From JALORV01 sp963766365 (GTDB lineage: Bacteria; Pseudomonadota; Gammaproteobacteria; Burkholderiales; Burkholderiaceae_F): a stretch of DNA of 64,000 nt. The stretch is taken from the NCBI GenBank assembly GCA_963766365.1, contig CAVXZK010000009.1:62001-126000 (forward strand), read 5' to 3'. Of this stretch, positions 48,407 to 57,768 are shown piece by piece. The translations under genes were made by a program, and so were the position numbers. Position 1 is the first letter of the stretch; each line of letters starts with the position of its first letter. The notes under the pieces were generated by a model. That model did no database searches. It was not told the DNA's origin and worked only from the letters and a program-made list of their open reading frames with translations.

Positions 48407-48993
48407 GGGGCCTCGCTGCCGCGTGCCGCGGCCGGATCAATGCTGAAGACGCGCGCCGGCAGGGAGGAGCTCTTGTCGAACTCCGCGCCGGCCTTCACGC
48501 CGATTTCGGCGATGCGGCGTGCCGAGCCGGTACGCTCGTACGTCGCGTACATCGCGCCGAGAGCGAAATTGCGACCGGAGCCGATGCCCCAGAAGCGGTC
48601 GAAACTGAACACCTCGCGATACGAGTAGACGCCGTAGATGCCGCTGGCGTTGGCGATCAGCGCGGTGATATGCGACGACTCGTAGGGATCGCTGTCCTCC
48701 TCCTTCGGATTGAGGAAGAAGCGCTCCTTGAGCACGGGATGCAGGCGCTGGAAGGTGCTGAAGATCTCCTGGCGGCTGCCCAGCAGGACCTCCTCTCCCA
48801 GGTGGTGCAAGGCCTGCGCAAACACCGCGAAGTGGGCCGTGCTGCCGGCCAGTCCGATGTAGGAGTCACGCACCTTGAAGATCTTCTCGTTCATCTCGTA
48901 GCCGTGCGGCAGCCGCGTTTCACCGAAGGTCACGAGCGCGTCGGACGCGATCGCGATCTCGCTCCCCTTTTTGACGACAACGATGGTGGTCAT
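48403..48993 (-). CDS. proteasome-type Ntn hydrolase, probably BPH (betaproteobacterial proteasome homologue)
   Basis: A 196-residue proteasome-beta-like protein. After Met removal the N-terminus is Thr1 (TTIVVVKKGSEIAIASD), giving the nucleophile without a propeptide, and Asp17 and a Lys (EKIFKV, about 36) match the HslV catalytic set. The internal GIGSGRNFALGAMYATY corresponds to the HslV SGG/NYALAA segment. It is neither typical HslV (no hslU here, and HslV normally pairs with it) nor Anbu by its start, and best fits BPH, described as a ring-forming homologue in betaproteobacteria. It lies between aceF (34-nt gap) and lpdA (ATGA overlap), inside the PDH operon. Substrate unknown. Confidence 0.82.
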   Translation of the reverse strand: MTTIVVVKKGSEIAIASDALVTFGETRLPHGYEMNEKIFKVRDSYIGLAGSTAHFAVFAQALHHLGEEVLLGSRQEIFSTFQRLHPVLKERFFLNPKEEDSDPYESSHITALIANASGIYGVYSYREVFSFDRFWGIGSGRNFALGAMYATYERTGSARRIAEIGVKAGAEFDKSSSLPARVFSIDPAAARGSEAP

Positions 48994-49027
48994 GCGGCAT
49001 AGAACCCGAACTGTGGCGATCCGCCCA

Positions 49028-50698
49028 CTACAGCAACACGCGACGGAAGTCGGCGAGGATCTGCGCGAGCATCACGTTGAAGCGCGCCGCGCCGGCGCCG
49101 TCGACGACACGGTGATCCCACGACAGCGACAGCGGCAGGACGAGCCGCGGGACAAACTGCTTGCCGTCCCACACCGGCTTCATCGTCGAGCGGCACACGC
49201 CGAGGATCGCGACTTCGGGCGCATTGATGATCGGCGTAAAGGACGTGCCGCCAATGCCGCCGAGCGACGAAATCGAGAACGTGCCGCCCTGCATGTCTGA
49301 CGGCCCCAGTTTGCCGTCCCGCGCCTTGGCGGCCAACGCCGAGGTCTCCTGGGCAATCTCGAAGATGCCCTTCTTGTCCGCGTCCTTGATGACCGGCACC
49401 ACCAGGCCCTGCGGCGTATCGGCCGCGAAGCCGATGTGCCAGTAGTTCTTGCGGATGATCGCGCCGCCCTCGGAGTCGATCGAGCTGTTGAAGTCCGGGA
49501 ACTTCTTCAGCACCGCGACACAGGCCTTGATCAGGAACGCCAGCATCGTCAGCTTGGGCGTGTCCTTGCTCTTGGCATTTTCATTGTTCAACTGGACGCG
49601 GAAGGCCTCCAGATCGGTAATGTCGGCATCCTCGTGATTGGTGACATGCGGGATCGTCACCCAATTGCGCGACAACGCCGGCCCGGAGATCCTGCGGATG
49701 CGCGACATCTCCACGCGCTCGATCGGGCCGAACTTGGCGAAGTCCACGACCGGCCACGCCGGCAGGTTGAGGCCCAGGCCGGTGCCGGCCGCAGCAGCGG
49801 GCGCCACGGCCGGACGTGCCCCGCCCGACATGACCCCTTTCACGTGCTCCCGCACGTCTTCGGTTGTGATGCGGCCTTTGGCTCCGCTGCCACGCACGTG
49901 AGTCAGGTCGACGCCGAGTTCGCGCGCGAACTTGCGCACCGACGGCGACGCATGCGGCTTGGCACCGGGCGCCGGGCCGAGGTCGACCGGCTGTGGCCGC
50001 GCTCCCATTTCGGTCGCGAACGCGGTCGACTTCGGCAACTCGGACTGGGCCGCCTGTGGTGCAGCGGCGACCGCCGCGGGGACTGCGGCCGGCGCCGCCG
50101 CGGCTGTCGCTGCGCCTGTCAGCAATGCGACCGGGCTGCCTTGCGACACCTTGTCGCCGATCTTCACCCGCAGTTCCTTGACGACCCCAGCCGCCGACGA
50201 GGGAATCTCCATCGAGGCCTTGTCGCTCTCGACAGTGATCAGCGACTGCTCCTTCGTGACCGTGTCACCGGGCTTGACCAGCACCTCGATCACCTCGACG
50301 TCCTTGAAGTCGCCGATGTCGGGAACCACCACCTCGATGGGGCCGGCAGCGGGTGCGGCCGCGGGCGCTGCAGGCGGAGGCGGCGCCGGAGCTTTCGCGG
50401 GAGCTGCCGCCTTGGCCGCCGCCGGAGCCGGGCTCGGCGCTGGCGCGGCCGCCCCCCCGCTGGCGTCGAGGACAAGCACGAGGCTGCCCTGCGACACCTT
50501 GTCGCCCAGCTTGACCCGCAGTTCCTTGACGACCCCGGCCGCGGACGACGGGATCTCCATCGACGCCTTGTCGCTCTCAACGGTGATCAGAGACTGCTCG
50601 GCCTTGACCGTATCGCCGGGCTTGACCAGCACCTCGATCACCTCGACGTCCTTGAAGTCGCCGATGTCCGGTACCTGAACTTCCACGAGCTGACCCAT
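49028..50698 (-). CDS. aceF: dihydrolipoamide acetyltransferase (E2) with two lipoyl domains
   Basis: A 556-residue E2, core of pyruvate dehydrogenase. There are two lipoyl domains (about 1-78 with Lys44; about 121-195 with Lys160) separated by Ala/Pro linkers. The E1/E3-binding domain is ASPSVRKFARELGVDLTHVR (about 248-267). The catalytic domain ends with the active-site LSWDHRVVDGAGAARF. It moves acetyl groups from E1 to CoA. The gap to aceE is 105 nt on the same strand. Confidence 0.96.
   Translation of the reverse strand: MGQLVEVQVPDIGDFKDVEVIEVLVKPGDTVKAEQSLITVESDKASMEIPSSAAGVVKELRVKLGDKVSQGSLVLVLDASGGAAAPAPSPAPAAAKAAAPAKAPAPPPPAAPAAAPAAGPIEVVVPDIGDFKDVEVIEVLVKPGDTVTKEQSLITVESDKASMEIPSSAAGVVKELRVKIGDKVSQGSPVALLTGAATAAAAPAAVPAAVAAAPQAAQSELPKSTAFATEMGARPQPVDLGPAPGAKPHASPSVRKFARELGVDLTHVRGSGAKGRITTEDVREHVKGVMSGGARPAVAPAAAAGTGLGLNLPAWPVVDFAKFGPIERVEMSRIRRISGPALSRNWVTIPHVTNHEDADITDLEAFRVQLNNENAKSKDTPKLTMLAFLIKACVAVLKKFPDFNSSIDSEGGAIIRKNYWHIGFAADTPQGLVVPVIKDADKKGIFEIAQETSALAAKARDGKLGPSDMQGGTFSISSLGGIGGTSFTPIINAPEVAILGVCRSTMKPVWDGKQFVPRLVLPLSLSWDHRVVDGAGAARFNVMLAQILADFRRVLL
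50117..50338 (-). repeat. lipoyl-domain repeat, second copy in aceF
   Basis: Second lipoyl domain of E2, nearly identical to the first (50467-50689) and to the lpdA copy (48175-48403); the lipoylated Lys is residue 160. Confidence 0.85.
50467..50689 (-). repeat. lipoyl-domain repeat, first copy in aceF
   Basis: First lipoyl domain of E2, lipoylated Lys44; direct repeat of the segments at 50117-50338 and 48175-48403. Confidence 0.85.
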
Positions 50699-50803
50699 GT
50701 CGTCGGCCCTTTCTTTGCGTTTGTCCCTGCGCTACAGGTAGAGCGGGATCGTGGCAGAGGGTGCGCCAGGCGCACGTTGCTGCGTCTTTCGCTGCAGCCG
50801 CGT

Positions 50804-53500
50804 CTAGGCCGTCGACGGATTTCGTTTGTTCGGGTCGATTCCGTACTTCTTGATCGCCTCCGCGACCTTGGCGATCGGCACGACGCCTTCGTCGGCCAGT
50901 GACCGCAGCGCGGCCAGCACGACAAAGTGTCGGTCGACCTCGAAAAACTCGCGCAGCTTCGCGCGCGTGTCCGAGCGGCCGAAGCCATCAGTGCCAAGAA
51001 CGCGGTAGTCGCGACCGCGCGGAATGTACGGGCGGATCTGGTCGGCGAAGAGACGCATGTAGTCGGTCGTCGCGACGATCGGACCGACGGTCTTCTCGAG
51101 CTGCTGCGTCACGTAGGTCTTGCGCTGCTTGTCGGCCGGATGCAGCAGGTTCCAGCGTTCGGCCTCGATGCCATCGCGCCGCAGTTCGGTGAAGCTGGTC
51201 ACGCTCCAGACGTCTCCGGAAACACCCCAGTCCTTCTCCAGGATTTCGGCGGCGGCGATCGCCTCGCGCAGGATCGTGCCACTGCCCAGCAGCTGCACGC
51301 GCGCGATCGACTTGCCCATGCCACTTCCCGCCGGCCCTTCTCGCAGCAGGTACATGCCGCGCAGGATGCCTTCTTCCTGGCCCTTCTTCAGACCCGGGTG
51401 CGGGTAGTTCTCGTTCATCACCGTGATGTAGTACCAGACGTTTTCCTGATCCTGCACCATGCGCTTCAGCCCGTGCTGCAGGATCACGGCCAGCTCGTGC
51501 GCGTAGGTCGGGTCGTAGCTGACGCAGTTGGGAATCGTCGCGCTCATCAGGTGCGAGTGCCCGTCCTGATGCTGCAGCCCCTCGCCATTCAGTGTCGTGC
51601 GTCCGGCTGTCGCGCCGAGCAGGAAACCGCGGGCCTGCATGTCACCGGCGGCCCAGGCGAGGTCGCCGACGCGCTGGAAGCCGAACATCGAATAGAAGAT
51701 GTAGAACGGCACCATGGTGCGGTTGTTGGTGGAGTACGAGGTCGCCGCCGCCACCCACGAACTCATCGCACCCGCCTCGTTGATGCCTTCCTCGAGGATC
51801 TGCCCCTGCTTGTCCTCGCGGTAGTACATCACCTGGTCGCGGTCGACTGGCTCATACAGCTGCCCCTGCGACGAGTAGATGCCTAGCTGGCGGAACATGC
51901 CTTCCATCCCGAAGGTGCGCGCCTCGTCCGGGATGATCGGGACCACACGCGGACCGACGTTCTTGTCGCGGACCAGTTGCGTCAGGCAACGCACGAACGC
52001 CTGCGTCGTCGAGATCTCACGACCTTCCGCCGTCGCCTCGAGCACGGGCGCAAACGCGTCGAGCGCGGGCGCCGCGATCTTCTCGTCGGCGGTGCGCCGG
52101 CGCTGCGGCAGGAAACCGCCGAGCGCACGACGGCGCTCGTGCAGGTACTTCATTTCCGGCGAGCCGGCGTCCGGCTTGAAGAACGGCACTTCCTCGAGCT
52201 GGTCGTCGGGCACCGGAATGGCGAAGCGGTCGCGGAATTCACGGATCGCCGCGGTATCGAGCTTCTTCAGCTGGTGCGTCGGGTTCTTGCCCTCGCCGAC
52301 CTTGCCCATGCCGAAGCCCTTGACGGTCTTGGCGAGGATCACCGTCGGTTGGCCGGTGGTCTTCACCGCCGCCGCGAAGGCGGCATAGATCTTGTGCGGA
52401 TCGTGCCCGCCGCGGTTCAGGCGCCAGATGTCTTCGTCGGTCATGCGCGAGACCATTTCCAGCAGCCTGGGATCCTTGCCGAAGAAGTTCTTGCGCACGA
52501 AGGCCCCGTCGTTGGCCTTGAAGTTCTGGTACTCGCCGTCGACGGTGTCCTCCATCACGCGCAGCAGCCGGCCCTCGGCATCGCGCGCCAGCAGCGGATC
52601 CCAGTACGAGCCCCAGATCACCTTGATGACGTTCCAGCCGTCGCCGCGGAATCCGCCCTCGAGTTCCTGGATGATCTTGCCGTTGCCGCGCACCGGTCCA
52701 TCGAGGCGCTGCAGGTTGCAGTTGACGACAAAGATCAGGTTGTCGAGCTTCTCGCGCGACGCGAGCCCGATCGCGCCGAGCGATTCGGGTTCGTCCATTT
52801 CGCCGTCGCCGCAGAAGACCCACACCTTGCGCCCTTCGGTGTTGGCGATGCCGCGCGCATGCAGGTACTTCAGGAAGCGCGCCTGGTAGATCGCCTGGAT
52901 CGGGCCCAGGCCCATCGACACGGTCGGAAACTGCCAGAACTCCGGCATCAGTTTCGGATGCGGGTACGAAGTCACGCCCTTGCCGTCGACATCGCGGCGG
53001 AAGTTGTCGAGCTGCTCCTCGGTGAGCCGCCCCTCCAGGTAGGCCCTTGCGTAGACGCCGGGCGCGCAATGCCCCTGGAAGTAGATCAGGTCACCGCCGA
53101 AGTCGGCATGCGGCGCGCGCCAGAAGTGGTTGAAGCCCACTTCCATCAGCGTGTTCACCGACGCGTAGCTGGCGATATGGCCGCCCAGGTCGCCTTCGCC
53201 GCGATTGGCGCGCACCACCATCGCCATTGCATTCCAGCGCATGTACGAGCGGATGCGCTCCTCGAGCACCGGGTCTCCCGGCGAGTGCTCCTCGAGGTGC
53301 GGCGGAATCGTGTTGATGTACGCGGTGTTGGCCGAGTACGGAATGTGCGCGCCCGAGCGGCGCGCCTTGTCGATCAGCGCCTCGAGCAGGAAGTGGGCGC
53401 GCTCCGCCCCTTCGCGTTCAAGCACCGTATCCAGCGCATCGAGCCACTCCTGGGTCTCGAGCGTGTCGGGGTCATTCGCAGCCTTTGGAATGGCGGACAT
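50804..53500 (-). CDS. aceE: pyruvate dehydrogenase E1 component, homodimeric type
   Basis: An 898-residue E1 of the AceE type (E. coli 887). It decarboxylates pyruvate with thiamine diphosphate and acetylates E2. The ThDP-binding GDGEMDEPESLGA and the NCNLQRLDGPVRGNGKII segment are present. IPFSANT-like HIPYSANTAYINT lies at the N-terminus, and EGLQHQDGHSHL is in the C-terminal half. The ATG at 53500 follows a good GGAGACAA-type site. It is the first gene of aceE-aceF-BPH-lpdA and divergent from the sensor kinase. The gene is intact. Confidence 0.97.
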   Translation of the reverse strand: MSAIPKAANDPDTLETQEWLDALDTVLEREGAERAHFLLEALIDKARRSGAHIPYSANTAYINTIPPHLEEHSPGDPVLEERIRSYMRWNAMAMVVRANRGEGDLGGHIASYASVNTLMEVGFNHFWRAPHADFGGDLIYFQGHCAPGVYARAYLEGRLTEEQLDNFRRDVDGKGVTSYPHPKLMPEFWQFPTVSMGLGPIQAIYQARFLKYLHARGIANTEGRKVWVFCGDGEMDEPESLGAIGLASREKLDNLIFVVNCNLQRLDGPVRGNGKIIQELEGGFRGDGWNVIKVIWGSYWDPLLARDAEGRLLRVMEDTVDGEYQNFKANDGAFVRKNFFGKDPRLLEMVSRMTDEDIWRLNRGGHDPHKIYAAFAAAVKTTGQPTVILAKTVKGFGMGKVGEGKNPTHQLKKLDTAAIREFRDRFAIPVPDDQLEEVPFFKPDAGSPEMKYLHERRRALGGFLPQRRRTADEKIAAPALDAFAPVLEATAEGREISTTQAFVRCLTQLVRDKNVGPRVVPIIPDEARTFGMEGMFRQLGIYSSQGQLYEPVDRDQVMYYREDKQGQILEEGINEAGAMSSWVAAATSYSTNNRTMVPFYIFYSMFGFQRVGDLAWAAGDMQARGFLLGATAGRTTLNGEGLQHQDGHSHLMSATIPNCVSYDPTYAHELAVILQHGLKRMVQDQENVWYYITVMNENYPHPGLKKGQEEGILRGMYLLREGPAGSGMGKSIARVQLLGSGTILREAIAAAEILEKDWGVSGDVWSVTSFTELRRDGIEAERWNLLHPADKQRKTYVTQQLEKTVGPIVATTDYMRLFADQIRPYIPRGRDYRVLGTDGFGRSDTRAKLREFFEVDRHFVVLAALRSLADEGVVPIAKVAEAIKKYGIDPNKRNPSTA

Positions 53501-53609
53501 CGTTGTCTCCTGGACGATGGAGCGGCCTGGGAAAACCAGTCGGCCTCGCAACATTGGCGCGGCCTCGTTGTATTGGAAATCGACGATAACAGCTTCGCAG
53601 GTGCCTCTC

Positions 53610-53690
53610 AAATTACGACATCTAATTTCATAATGCGGCAGACAATTCTGCCCAGTGTGATCGGCAGTCGAACGGGCGGACGCTGCCGAT
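53610..53690. promoter_or_regulatory. cluster of three dyads between aceE and the sensor-kinase gene
   Basis: The 234-bp divergent spacer holds three perfect inverted repeats. They are AAATTA-N7-TAATTT (53610-53628), GGCAGA-N4-TCTGCC (53637-53652) and ATCGGCAG-N15-CTGCCGAT (53660-53690). The first lies in a short AT-rich patch, unusual for this sequence. They are candidate operators for the FixJ-type regulator or a PDH-specific repressor; the assignment is inference. Confidence 0.45.
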
Positions 53691-53734
53691 AATATGCGCG
53701 CACAGCGCTGAAGACACATCTTTCGCCTGCGCCC

Positions 53735-56179
53735 GTGTCCGCTTCCCCCTCTCCTCCTTCGCCCCCCCTGCCCCCGGACGCCGTACAGCTGGCGTTCGAT
53801 CGCATGGCGCGCGCTCAATCGCGCCGCTTCGAATTTGCCCGCTTTGTGCCGCTGATCGCGATTGCCCTGGTCGTCGCGCTGATCGCCGGCATCGCCTACC
53901 TGCTCGTCAATGAAGACCGTGCGCTGCAGCGTGACGCGCTCCATCGGGACACCGATACGCTTGCGCAGTCGCTCTCGCTGCGCCTGCAGGCCATCAGCGA
54001 AGCCACGAACGCGCTCGCCCGCGATGCATTGAGTACCGACCGCGCCGAGCGGCGCTTCCTCGGCGCTGCGCGCGACGCGATGCTGGCGAAGCCGGAGGTC
54101 GTGCACGTTGCGCTGGTGGACACGTCGGCTCGCGTGGCCTGGTCCGTCGCTTCACCGGGGCCGCTCGGCGAGTCAGTGCGCGCGCCAAACACGCAACTGA
54201 CCTCCGAACGCATCGTCGCTGCCATCAGCAACGCCCGCGAAGCGCACTCGTCATTCTTCTCGCCAACGTATGACGACTCCATGGGCTCAGCCGGTCCGGA
54301 CAATGGCGGACCTTTCACGGACCTCGTTGCACCGATCTTTGTTGACGATCTTTACATGGGCGCCGTGCTCGCCCGGGTCTCGCTGCCCGAGTTGCTGCGC
54401 CGCTCGGTCGCACCGGACGTGGCACTGCGCTACCGCGTCAGCCTGCTCACCGACGCCGGCAACACGCTGGCATCGACGACTGCCAGTGAAACGCCCGAGG
54501 ACGCGCTCGTCTATGTCGTACCGATTTACCTGTTGCCGGATGGCGTCATGCTGGAGACGTCGGCCTTCCGGGTGCGCTCACCGCTCCTGAAGAGCGGGCT
54601 CGCCTGGGTCGTGGCCGGATTGACGCTGGCCGTTCTGATCACGCTCGTCGCGCTGGTCCGGCGCGATGCGCGGCAGGCGAAGGTTGAGCGCGCGCTGCGT
54701 GCCGAAACGGCATTCCGCCGCGCCATGGAAGACTCGCTGGCAACGGGGCTGGCGGTCATTGACCGCCTGGGTGTGCTGCGTCATGTCAACGCGGCGTTCT
54801 GTCAGATGACCGGCTGGCAGGAGGCCGATCTGGTGGGGCACAGCGCGCCGTTTCCCTATTGGCCGCCAGGACAGTTTGCCGAGCACCAGACATCGTTGAA
54901 TGCGCTGCTCAAAGGCGAGGCGCCGCAGAGCGGCTTCGAACTGAAGGTCCTGAGGCGTGACGGATCGCTTTTCGACGCACGGATGTACGGCTCGCCCCTG
55001 CTCTCCGACGATGGCGAGCAACTCGGCTGGATGATCGCGATGGCGGACATTACGGAGCCGAAGCGCATCAGCGAGCAGTTGGAGGCTGCGCACGAGCGCT
55101 TCACGACTGTCCTGCAATCCCTCGACGACGCCGTGTCCGTGGTCGCTCCGGGGTCGTCGGCGGAGCAACCCGACGAGCTGCTGTTTGCGAATCGCGGATA
55201 CCGCACGCTCTACGGCGCCGACGCCTTCGGCCACCGGCGCCTGCAGGAGGCCCTGGCCGCCCACGGCAGCGGCATTGCCGGCGAGGCCTATGACGGCACG
55301 CTGAAGCGCTGGTTCGATGTGCGCACACGCGAGATCCGCTGGGTCGACGGCCGCGACGTGCGGCTGCAGATCGCGACCGACATCAGCGACCGCAAGGCAA
55401 CCGAAGAAATCGTGCGCCAGCAGCAGGAGAAGGTGGCGCTGACGTCACGGCTGATGACGATGGGCGAGATGGCGTCATCGCTGGCGCACGAACTCAACCA
55501 GCCGCTGACGGCAATCAGCAATTACAGCCTCGGGACAGTCTCGCGCCTGCGCGATGGCAATGTCACCGTCACCGACCTGCTGCCCGCGCTGGAGAAAACG
55601 GCGGGCCAGGCGCAGCGCGCTGGCAACATCATCCGGCGCATCCGCGAGTTCGTGAAGCGCTCGGAGCCGCGACGGCGCCCGACGCCGGCAAGCCGCATTG
55701 TCGAGGACGCGATCAGCTTTGCCGATATCGAAGCCGCCAAGAAGCAGATCGTGATCCGCACGCAGGTGCCGGCCGACCTGCCACCGCTCAACGTCGACCC
55801 TATCCTGATCGAGCAACTGCTGCTGAACCTGCTGAAAAATGCCATCGACGCAATGGAGAACGCCACAATGCGGCGCATTGACCTGGTCGTGCGACGTCTC
55901 GATGACATGGCCGAGTTCTCGGTGATCGATCGCGGCTGCGGCATCCCGGCCGAGCACCGCGACAGCCTGTTCGAGCCGTTCTTCAGCACGAAGTCGGACG
56001 GGATGGGCATGGGGCTCAACATCTGCCGTTCGATCGTTGAATTCCACCAGGGCCGGTTGCTCCTTGAGGAAAACCCTGAAGGCGGAACCATCTTCCGCTT
56101 CACCCTGCCGCTTGCGACGACTGCTTCGGTCGACGAGAATGCGCGCCACCTTGACGCGAAACAATCCAATGGACTCTGA
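53735..56179 (+). CDS. membrane PAS-domain sensor histidine kinase (FixL/DctB-like)
   Basis: An 814-residue kinase. TM1 is at about 38-60, a large periplasmic dCache-like domain spans about 60-285, and TM2 is at about 290-312. Cytoplasmic PAS domains follow (about 330-450: NAAFCQMTGWQEADLVGHSA; a second about 455-560). The kinase core has H-box MASSLAHELNQPLTAISNYS with phospho-His585, N-box LLLNLLKNAIDAMENA, and G2 box GMGMGLNICRSIV. GTG 53735 gives a Pro-rich N-terminus. The downstream FixJ-type gene overlaps by 11 bp. Its position beside aceE suggests control of PDH in response to an external carboxylate, but the ligand is unknown. No heme-binding PAS signature is seen. Confidence 0.9.
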   Translation: MSASPSPPSPPLPPDAVQLAFDRMARAQSRRFEFARFVPLIAIALVVALIAGIAYLLVNEDRALQRDALHRDTDTLAQSLSLRLQAISEATNALARDALSTDRAERRFLGAARDAMLAKPEVVHVALVDTSARVAWSVASPGPLGESVRAPNTQLTSERIVAAISNAREAHSSFFSPTYDDSMGSAGPDNGGPFTDLVAPIFVDDLYMGAVLARVSLPELLRRSVAPDVALRYRVSLLTDAGNTLASTTASETPEDALVYVVPIYLLPDGVMLETSAFRVRSPLLKSGLAWVVAGLTLAVLITLVALVRRDARQAKVERALRAETAFRRAMEDSLATGLAVIDRLGVLRHVNAAFCQMTGWQEADLVGHSAPFPYWPPGQFAEHQTSLNALLKGEAPQSGFELKVLRRDGSLFDARMYGSPLLSDDGEQLGWMIAMADITEPKRISEQLEAAHERFTTVLQSLDDAVSVVAPGSSAEQPDELLFANRGYRTLYGADAFGHRRLQEALAAHGSGIAGEAYDGTLKRWFDVRTREIRWVDGRDVRLQIATDISDRKATEEIVRQQQEKVALTSRLMTMGEMASSLAHELNQPLTAISNYSLGTVSRLRDGNVTVTDLLPALEKTAGQAQRAGNIIRRIREFVKRSEPRRRPTPASRIVEDAISFADIEAAKKQIVIRTQVPADLPPLNVDPILIEQLLLNLLKNAIDAMENATMRRIDLVVRRLDDMAEFSVIDRGCGIPAEHRDSLFEPFFSTKSDGMGMGLNICRSIVEFHQGRLLLEENPEGGTIFRFTLPLATTASVDENARHLDAKQSNGL

Positions 56180-56795
56180 CGATGTTCTGGGCGTGGTCTA
56201 CGTCATCGACGACGACGACGCCGTGCGCGACTCGCTGCAATGGCTGCTCGAGGCGAGCCGCTATCGCGTGATCGGTTTCGACAGCGCGGAGAAATTCCTC
56301 GCCGGCCACGATCCGGAAGCGATCGCCGTGGCCATCATCGACGTACGCATGCCCGGCATGAGCGGGCTGGAACTGCAGGACGAGCTGATCGCGCGCAAGG
56401 TGCCCTACCCGATCATCTTCATCACCGGTCATGGCGACGTGCCGATGGCGGTTTCGACGATGAAAAAGGGCGCCGTGGACTTCATCGAGAAGCCCTTTGA
56501 CCAGGCCGCACTGAAGGCGCTGGTCGAGCGCATGCTCGGCGAGGCGCGCACACGGGCAGCCGAGAGCGAGAACCGCAAGCTGAGCGAGGCCCTGATGGCG
56601 AAGCTCACGGCGCGCGAACAGCAGGTGCTCGAGCGGATCGTTGCCGGTCGGCTGAACAAGCAGATCGCCGACGACCTCGGTATCTCGATCAAGACGGTGG
56701 AGGCGCATCGCGCCAACATCATGGACAAGCTCAACGCGAATACGGTGGCCGACCTGATGCGCACCGTGCTTGCGGGGGGCGGACTGCGCCAGTAA
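56169..56795 (+). CDS. FixJ/NarL-type response regulator
   Basis: A 208-residue regulator. The receiver (about 9-125) has the acidic cluster DDDD at 14-17, phospho-Asp58 (AIIDVRMPG), and Lys in IEKPFD. The C-terminal LuxR-type helix-turn-helix (about 140-205) has LTAREQQVLERIVAGRLNKQ and ISIKTVEAHRANIMDKL. The ATG at 56169 overlaps the sensor stop by 11 bp. Dyads upstream of aceE are possible binding sites. Sensor-regulator-folD next to aceE is, as I recall, a recurrent betaproteobacterial arrangement. Confidence 0.93.
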   Translation: MDSDDVLGVVYVIDDDDAVRDSLQWLLEASRYRVIGFDSAEKFLAGHDPEAIAVAIIDVRMPGMSGLELQDELIARKVPYPIIFITGHGDVPMAVSTMKKGAVDFIEKPFDQAALKALVERMLGEARTRAAESENRKLSEALMAKLTAREQQVLERIVAGRLNKQIADDLGISIKTVEAHRANIMDKLNANTVADLMRTVLAGGGLRQ

Positions 56796-56858
56796 TCCCC
56801 GTCCGCGCCGGTAAACTTCGCGGCTTTCCCGGATGTCAGCGAAGAAAGGTTATCGGCC

Positions 56859-57719
56859 ATGACGGCGCGCCTCATCGACGGCAAGGCCCTTGCCGCCTCC
56901 ATACGCGCCAGCCTGGCGCCGCGCATCGCGCGCGCCAAGGAAGCGGGGCAGCCGCCCGGTCTTGCGGTCGTGCTGGTCGGTGACGATCCCGCCTCCGCGG
57001 TTTACGTCCGCAACAAGATCCAGGCCTGCGAGGATGTCGGCATCCGCTCCTTCGCCGATCGCCTGCCGCCGAGCACGTCCGAAGCCGAACTGCTTGCGCA
57101 CATCGACAAGCTGAATGCCGACCCGGCGGTGCACGGAATACTCGTGCAGCTGCCTCTCCCCGGCCACCTCGATGCGCAGCGTGTCCTTGAAACCATCGCG
57201 TTCGACAAGGATGTCGATGGGCTGCATGCCACCAACGCCGGGCTGACGCTGATGGGCGTACCCCACTTCCGTTCCTGCACTCCGTACGGCGTGATGAAGA
57301 TGCTCGAGCACACGGGCATAGCCGTGGAAGGCAAGCACGCGGTCGTCCTCGGCCGTTCCAACATGGTGGGCAAGCCCATGGCCATGTTGCTGCTGGCGGC
57401 CAATGCCACAGTGACGATTGCGCATAGCCGCACGCGCGACCTGCCTGCAATCACGCGACAGGGAGATATCCTCGTCGCGGCAGTCGGGCGCCTCCATCTC
57501 GTCACGGCAGACATGGTGAAGCCCGGCGCAGTGGTCATCGATGTCGGAACTAACCGCACGCCGGAGGGCAAGCTCACGGGCGATGTCGACTTTAAGGGCG
57601 TCAGCGAGGTCGCCGGGTGGATTTCGCCGGTGCCCGGCGGCGTCGGGCCGATGACGATCACGATGCTGCTCGTGAATACCGTCGAGGCGGCCGAACGTCG
57701 TGCCGGCTTGACGACGTAG
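56859..57719 (+). CDS. folD: methylenetetrahydrofolate dehydrogenase/cyclohydrolase
   Basis: A 286-residue bifunctional FolD converting 5,10-methylene- to 10-formyl-tetrahydrofolate with NADP. Motifs: YVRNKIQACEDVGI with the catalytic Lys, GILVQLPLPGHL, DKDVDGLH, and the NADP-binding VLGRSNMVGKPMAMLL, plus the C-terminal PVPGGVGPMTITMLL. It lies 63 nt after the response regulator on the same strand. Confidence 0.96.
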   Translation: MTARLIDGKALAASIRASLAPRIARAKEAGQPPGLAVVLVGDDPASAVYVRNKIQACEDVGIRSFADRLPPSTSEAELLAHIDKLNADPAVHGILVQLPLPGHLDAQRVLETIAFDKDVDGLHATNAGLTLMGVPHFRSCTPYGVMKMLEHTGIAVEGKHAVVLGRSNMVGKPMAMLLLAANATVTIAHSRTRDLPAITRQGDILVAAVGRLHLVTADMVKPGAVVIDVGTNRTPEGKLTGDVDFKGVSEVAGWISPVPGGVGPMTITMLLVNTVEAAERRAGLTT

Positions 57720-57768
57720 CGAGCGGGCCTGGTGCCTGCTCCGTGAATCGCCGAACTCAAAGACAACC

